Assembly (NCBI GenBank): GCA_963576475.1
Contig: OY754970.1
Span: 36,421,447-36,485,446 of the forward strand
DNA from: Molanna angustata
Taxonomy: Eukaryota; Arthropoda; Insecta; Trichoptera; Molannidae
Length of the DNA stretch: 64,000 nucleotides
Direction of reading: 5' to 3'
Within the stretch, counting starts at the first letter, position 1, and each line of letters starts with the position of its first letter. A model generated the notes under the pieces. That model had not been told where the DNA came from, ran no database searches, and was given only the letters and a program-made list of their open reading frames with translations. The translations under genes and the position numbers were made by a program. This document shows, piece by piece, positions 58,692-64,000 of this stretch.

Positions 58692-59141
58692 ACAATGTGT
58701 ACTATGGCAATCCGTTATTCACATTACAAAAAACAATGTGTACTATGGCAATCCGTTATTCACATTACAAAAAACAATGTGTACTATGGCAATCCGTTAT
58801 TCACATTACAAAAAACAATGTGTACTATGGCAATCCGTTATTCACATTACAAAAAACAATGTGTACTATGGCAATCCGTTATTCACATTACAAAAAACAA
58901 TGTGTACTATGGCAATCCGTTATTCACATTACAAAAAACAATGTGTACTATGGCAATCCGTTATTCACATTACAAAAAACAATGTGTACTATGGCAATCC
59001 GTTATTCACATTACAAAAAACAATGTGTACTATGGCAATCCGTTATTCACATTACAAAAAACAATGTGTACTATGGCAATCCGTTATTCACATTACAAAA
59101 AACAATGTGTACTATGGCAATCCGTTATTCACATTACAAAA
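58692..59141. repeat. 41-bp minisatellite, 11 identical copies
   Basis: Units start ATGTGTACTATGGCAATCCG at 58,695, 58,736, 58,777 and so on every 41 bp to 59,105, with no difference that I can see between copies, then run into poly-A. The unit is not a multiple of three and has no stop in any plus-strand frame. All three frames therefore stay open and give overlapping repetitive open frames of 144-231 codons. These are not evidence of a protein. Confidence 0.97.
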
Positions 59142-59187
59142 AAAAAAAAATACAGCAGAAGTAAAGTTGTAAAAAAACAATAAGAAC

Positions 59188-59461
59188 AATTTATTTATTT
59201 ATTTATTTTAAAACTTTCTGAGCACAAGTGCACAATGGCGGGCTTATTGCCAAATGGCAATATCTTCCAACCAACCATATACATTTAGTGAAAAACTATT
59301 ACAATTATGGTATGTAGCAAAATTTTTATACAATACAAGCAAGAGCTATAAAGAAAATAAAACAAACAAAATGAAAAAAAAAACATATAAGCAAAAACAA
59401 TAAAGAAACGGAGGTGACTGGAGAGGGGGGGGGGGGACAAGGATAGGATAAGGAGACAAAT
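59188..59461 (-). mobile_element. 3' untranslated region of the 59-kb LINE
   Basis: Read on the minus strand it runs from the stop codon through a C-run (complement of 12 G at 59,425-59,436), TTGGTTGGAAGATATTGCC and GGCAATAAGCCCGCCATTGT to an (AAAT)n tail at 59,207-59,188. The motif around AATAAGCCCGCCA is shared with the LINE end at 36,960-37,005. Confidence 0.75.
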
Positions 59462-60905
59462 TTAGGTGTTATGTAAAAGGAAATGATTTCTCAGATTTCT
59501 TTTGAAAGTGGGAAGTGTTAATGAAACTCGAAGTTGCGATGGGATGTGATTCCAAAGACGAGCTGCCTGTACGGAGAAAGAGGTGGTGAAAAAAGAAGTA
59601 TTGTGTACTGGGATACTGAGCGTTCTTTCAGTATTTGATCGAAGAGGCAACCCGTGTTCAGAGAGGAAGTGAAATTGATTTCGTAGATAAACTGGAGCAT
59701 TGGAGTTGTTTAAGACCTTGTATAGAAGTGTGAGGGTATGTAGGTTCCTACGCTGCCTGATGGGCAACCACCTTAAAAGAGATCGGTATTCCGATATGTG
59801 GTCAAATTTTTTCAATTTAAAAATATATCGAATGCATGTATTTTGTAATCGCTCCAATTTATCTAAGAGTTCCTTATTAGCGTCTAAATAACATACATCA
59901 GCGTAATCAAGGAAAGGGAGTAATATTGATTGGCATAACGATATTTTGACGGAGAAAGGCAAGAAATTTTGCAATCTTTTTAATGAGTGAAGGGTATAAT
60001 GAAATTTCCTGCTCACCTCAGCAACCTGTTCCCGCCAAGATAGGTTTTGGTCTATTATTATCCCCAGGTCTTTTACTTTCTTACAAAGTGGTATAATGTT
60101 ATTGTTGATAGATAAAGGGATTAAGGATGGCCAATCAATTTTGGCTAAAAGTTTGCAGCTGCCTATTAAGATTGCCTGTGACTTAGAGGGATTTATGATA
60201 ATACCATTGGCTGTTGTCCATGTAAAAATTTGGCTTAGATTGTGATTCAAACAGTTTAGAGTTGGGTTTATGTTATTTAAATCACAATGCAAATATAATT
60301 GAAGATCATCGGCATAAAAGTGATAAGAGCACTTTAGTATGTTAGGTATAGAGTTAATGAAAACTGAAAAAAGCAGTGGTGATAAAACGCTACCCTGAGG
60401 AACACCGGCAGACAAATTTACCAAATCTGACAGGTTTTTCTGAGATTTGACACGCTGATGCCTATCCATTAAGAAACTCATGAACCACCGAATAACTGAG
60501 TCTGAGAGATTAGCGGACCGGAGCCTCGCCAAAAGAATATCGAAGTCGACAGAGTTGAATGCACTACTAAAATCAAGAAGGGTGAGGATAGTAATTTGTT
60601 TATCGTTCATAGCACGCCTAATGTCGTCTGTGATTTTGACAAGAGAGGTCGTTGTGCTATGTCCACTACGGAAACCAGATTGAAATGGGTCCATTAGATT
60701 ATTGGAAGAAAGAAAGTTGGAAGTCTGAAAAAAGACTATTTTTTCAAGGATTTTGGATAGCACAGGAAGAATAGATATTGGTCGGAAGTCTTTTAGGCTT
60801 GTTGGCGAATTGGATTTGGGCAAAGGTATAACGAAAGCCGTTTTCCATGCAGACGGAAACTTATTGGATGTAAGTGAAAAATTAATTATGTGGGTAATGA
60901 TAGGT
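59462..60905 (-). CDS. Kiri/CR1-superfamily LINE reverse transcriptase, 5'-truncated but open
   Basis: An uninterrupted frame of about 480 codons. The nominal start at 60,823 is a TTG; coding clearly extends upstream, with IITHIINFSLTSNK and AWKTAFVIPLPK in the same frame up to about 60,905. Motifs in order: PLPKSNSPTSLKDFRPISIL (RT 1), QSGFRSGHST (RT 2), LLDFSSAFNSVDF (motif A, catalytic D), AGVPQGSVLSPLLF (motif B), YHFYADDLQLY (motif C, catalytic DD), KVKDLGIIIDQNLSW, then the thumb and the C-terminal SVQAARLWNHIPSQLR block. The RT catalytic residues are intact. The apurinic-type endonuclease and ORF1 are missing, so this copy cannot move by itself. Lack of stops suggests a recent insertion. 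Confidence 0.85.
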
Positions 60906-60972
60906 AGGACTATATTTTGATAGGTAGGAATCGTTAATGATAGGTAGGATAAACGTTAATGATAGGTAGGAT
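60896..60972. repeat. Junction filler: repeated GATAGGTAGGA motif
   Basis: GATAGGTAGGA-type units occur four times (starting near 60,900, 60,920, 60,941 and 60,961), each usually with AATG before it. A fifth copy, with the longer match GATAGGTAGGAATCGTTA, lies at 62,115-62,132, beyond the inverted BEL segment. The pattern looks like templated insertion at a DNA break. Confidence 0.65.
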
Positions 60973-62104
60973 TGATAAACGACCTCCCACACATAACAAC
61001 TTATTACATATGATTGGATTAAGATTTTTTAAATTACTTTGTTTTGATACGTTTCTGTTGGTATTCAATTGTTGAATTTCATATTGAAATGAATAAGATT
61101 GTGCCATAATAATTAATACTTCCATTGCTTTATTCAATTCAATTACTGATAATTCTCCAGTAAGTCGTGGAATTACTTTTTTACAATTGTGAATGAAACG
61201 AATGATATAAGCTGTAACTCTTTTTAGACGATTCAACGTAGAATATTTAGAGAATATTTCTTGATCTGCTATATTTACTGCTATAAAAGCTTTTATATTT
61301 TTTGCTTCTGGTACGCTAAAATCATTTGAAAATGTAGAATAATACCATTTACTCTCATCTTGTGATAGCCATTTAGGACCATGGAACCACAGGTGCAAAT
61401 TTATTAATTCATTTGTATTAACACCACGAGATATTAAATCTGCGGGATTATGTTCGGTACTAATGTGTCGCCATTGATTAATTTTACTATAGGATTGTAT
61501 TTCCGACACACGATTAGCTACAAAAGTATTCCATCTTGCAGGTTCATTATTAATCCAAGTGAGTGCAATTGTAGAATCGCACCATAATATTGTTTCTACG
61601 TCTGGCAAACGTAAATCCACCTTTATCTGATGAATCAATTTAACCAATAGTACTGCACTGCTAAGTTCCAATTTGGGCAATGATAATTGCTTTAATGGGG
61701 CCACTCTAGATTTGGCAGAAATTAAATGAGAATAATGCTTACCAAATGAGTTTGTAGATTTCAAATAAACACAACAACCGTAGGCTTTTTCGGATGCGTC
61801 ACAAAAACCATGCAGTTGAACACTTTCTGCATCCTTACAGATAATTTTTCTTGATATCTGTAATTCATTTATATGTTTTAATTGACTTGCATAAATTCTC
61901 CAATCTTTGACAATGTTAATTGGTAAAATTTCATCCCATGTCACCTTTGATTTCCATAATTGTTGCATTATTAATTTTGCCTTTATGATTATTGGACCAA
62001 CTAATCCCAATGGATCATACAATTTTGTAATTGAAGACAATATTTGGCGTTTGGTTTTACATTCCATGAAATCCGATGTGAAATTATATGATAATACATC
62101 AGAA
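60973..62104 (-). pseudogene. BEL/Pao Pol fragment (end of RT, RNase H, start of integrase region)
   Basis: A minus-strand frame (with ATG at 62,067) begins MECKTKRQILSSITKLYDPL and GLVGPIIIKAK, the segment just after RT in BEL/Pao Pol. The RNase H region follows (FCDASEKAYGCCVY, LPKLELSSAVLL, ILWCDSTIALTWI, HISTEHNPADLISRG). It breaks off after LLCVGGRLS near 60,975. The last codons before the formal stop are junction filler. Its first 490 bp are an inverted, apparently identical copy of 63,511-64,000. Confidence 0.85.
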
Positions 62105-62124
62105 TGCGCGGTAATGATAGGTAG

Positions 62125-62231
62125 GAATCGTTATATAAAAAATTAGGATTAAAATCGAAAAGTGTAAATATCCCAGTATCTGGTATACATAAGCACGTAA
62201 CAAACATAAAAAATAGTGTTTATGTGGAAAT
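62125..62231 (+). pseudogene. BEL/Pao aspartic protease region, out of frame with Pol
   Basis: The frame reads LGLKSKSVNIPVSGI, then VTNIKNSVYVEIASHK and TAG at 62,231-62,233. The L-x-L...V-S-G-I and V-x-V-E-I-x-S parts fit the BEL/Pao protease domain. The expected continuation (INCLILQEITSKLP) is in the next frame, so a one-base shift separates this part from the Pol frame below. The protease N-terminal part is missing because the match starts at the filler junction. Confidence 0.55.
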
Positions 62232-62233
62232 AG

Positions 62234-64000
62234 CATCGCATAAATAGCATAAATTGTCTCATATTACAGGAAATTACGAGCAAATTACCGCAACATAGCA
62301 TCAACAGGAATCATATCAGCATTCCATCTGGTTTACAACTCGCTGATCCACAGTTCTACATATCATCAACGGTAGACCTACTTCTTGGATCGGAAATATT
62401 TTGGGAGGTGATCAACGGTGAACACATTCAACCTGGTCCTTTTGAGCCCCTATTTCATCGAACAGAATTCGGATGGATAGCTGCAGGTTCAATTGTCACT
62501 CCACACACATCATTTTCATCAAAAAAGCCGGTAACTTGTCATGTATCATTAAATCAAATTAGCAATCAATTAGAAAAGTTTTGGAAGGTTGAGGAAATCA
62601 ACTTACCTAAGCATCATTATCATGAAGAAAAGGCATGTGAGGAGCACTTCGTTTCCACATTCAAGCGAGACGATGCAGGCCGATACACAGTCAGCCTTCC
62701 TTTCAAACATTCTCATTCTCAGTTGGGGGATTCATTAAACATAGCCATAAAAAGACTGTCTCATATGGAGAACAAATTTAGAAATGATGAATCTCTAAGA
62801 ATTCAATATGCTCAATTCATGCAAGAATATTTATCATTGGGACACATGTCAGAGTGTGACCCACCTAGAGGATTTGAGAAAGTATGTTATTTGCCACATC
62901 ATGCAGTTTTTAAGGATTCAACTACTACAAAAACGCGTGTTGTGTTTGATGGATCTTGTAAAACCAGTAGCGGCGTATCGCTAAACGATACATTGATGAA
63001 AGGTCCGGTCGTACAAAAAGATCTATTCTCACATTTAATTTATTTCAGAAAACACGAGTATGTGATGACTGCTGACATAGAAAAAATGTATCGTCAAATC
63101 AACATCAGAGAGGAAGATAGAAACTTTCAACGCATCGTTTGGAGAGATCGATCCGACGAAGATTTAAAGCACTACAATTTGAACACGGTAACATATGGAT
63201 TGACTCCTTCATCTTTCCTGGCAACTAGATCTTTATATCAGTTAAGTAGAGACAATTATTTTACTTATCCTCAAGCAAGCAGCATTATTGAGCAAGACTT
63301 CTATGTGGATGACCTATTAACAGGGGGTACCAGCATAGAGGAATGCATAAGTTTAAAAAATCAATTGATCACAATCATGTCTTCTGCAGGCATGACACTC
63401 AGAAAATGGAGATGTAATTTTGAACATACAGAAAATAATAAAAACATTGAAAATCTTCCATTGGAAAAGTCATCAGAATCAAAGGTACTTGGTTTGACTT
63501 GGAATAATTGTTCTGATGTATTATCATATAATTTCACATCGGATTTCATGGAATGTAAAACCAAACGCCAAATATTGTCTTCAATTACAAAATTGTATGA
63601 TCCATTGGGATTAGTTGGTCCAATAATCATAAAGGCAAAATTAATAATGCAACAATTATGGAAATCAAAGGTGACATGGGATGAAATTTTACCAATTAAC
63701 ATTGTCAAAGATTGGAGAATTTATGCAAGTCAATTAAAACATATAAATGAATTACAGATATCAAGAAAAATTATCTGTAAGGATGCAGAAAGTGTTCAAC
63801 TGCATGGTTTTTGTGACGCATCCGAAAAAGCCTACGGTTGTTGTGTTTATTTGAAATCTACAAACTCATTTGGAAAGCATTATTCTCATTTAATTTCTGC
63901 CAAATCTAGAGTGGCCCCATTAAAGCAATTATCATTGCCCAAATTGGAACTTAGCAGTGCAGTACTATTGGTTAAATTGATTCATCAGATAAAGGTGGAT
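62234..64000 (+). CDS. BEL/Pao Pol polyprotein: protease end, RT, start of RNase H; runs off the window
   Basis: Open for 589 codons with no stop, continuing past the window edge. Parts in order: INCLILQEITSKLP and LADPQFYISSTVDLLLGSE (end of protease and linker), FHRTEFGWIAAG, the spacer up to PRGFEKVCYLPHHAV, then RT. The RT part has RVVFDGSC, MTADIEKMYRQI (motif A, catalytic D at 63,074-63,076), TYGLTPSSFLATRSL (motif B region) and FYVDDLLTGG (motif C, YVDD at 63,302-63,313). After RT come KVLGLTWN, the LSSITKLYDPLGLVGP linker, and the first RNase H block FCDASEKAYGCCVY. The pol active site looks intact. The 5' side is broken (frameshift, missing gag), so this is not an intact element as seen. 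Confidence 0.9.

Noticed and set aside
58469..59183. Open frames of 231, 162 and 144 codons
   Set aside because: They exist only because the 41-bp minisatellite has no stop in any forward frame; the same repeat is read in three frames.
60898..62132. GATAGGTAGGA repeats as insect telomere repeats
   Set aside because: The insect telomere unit is TTAGG in uninterrupted tandem; these copies are spaced and carry different flanks, so junction filler is more likely.

Overview
The window is AT-rich eukaryotic DNA, most likely from an arthropod and probably an insect. The main evidence is the mix of mobile elements: RTE-like and CR1/L2/Kiri-like LINE tails, an I/Jockey-type RNase H tail, BEL/Pao Pol, Penelope-like (PLE) termini, tRNA-derived SINEs and Helentron/HINE-like elements. 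I cannot name the order or species. I recognise no intact host gene, no functional tRNA or rRNA and no CRISPR array.

Layout. 1-19.7 kb is a transposon graveyard. It holds 3' ends of at least eight LINE copies in several families, five hammerhead-like PLE termini, tRNA-like SINE fragments, hairpin MITEs and a 56-bp minisatellite behind a LINE stop codon. 19,698-29,899 is a satellite block with a 313-bp monomer. 29.9-38.2 kb is mostly unassigned low-complexity DNA with SINE and LINE pieces. 38,222-53,359 is a second, larger block of the same satellite, with a higher-order duplication of about 5.57 kb. 53.36-58.7 kb holds a short Penelope-like insertion with target duplication, a fold-back element and a roughly 0.9-kb Helentron-like element. 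58.7-64 kb holds a perfect 41-bp minisatellite, a 5'-truncated but open Kiri/CR1-like LINE, and two head-to-head BEL/Pao Pol segments sharing an inverted repeat of at least 490 bp that I found identical.

Most interesting observation. Both satellite blocks have the same two ends. One end is an 11-bp subterminal repeat (ACTCTCCACAC) next to a short outer tail with a GTTG/CAAC stem. The other is its inverted copy (GTGTGGAGAGT) inside a terminal hairpin. A shorter element at 57,135-58,034 has the same layout with a different but internally matching 11-bp pair. This asymmetric design resembles Helentrons/HINEs, so the satellite may have arisen by expansion inside such an element. The second notable set is seven loci with hammerhead-like cores of the kind known from Penelope-like elements; several have unrelated stem sequences but keep the pairing.

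There is no pathway in which these genes cooperate. The coding remnants are retrotransposon enzymes (reverse transcriptase, RNase H, GIY-YIG endonuclease, aspartic protease), nearly all truncated or broken.
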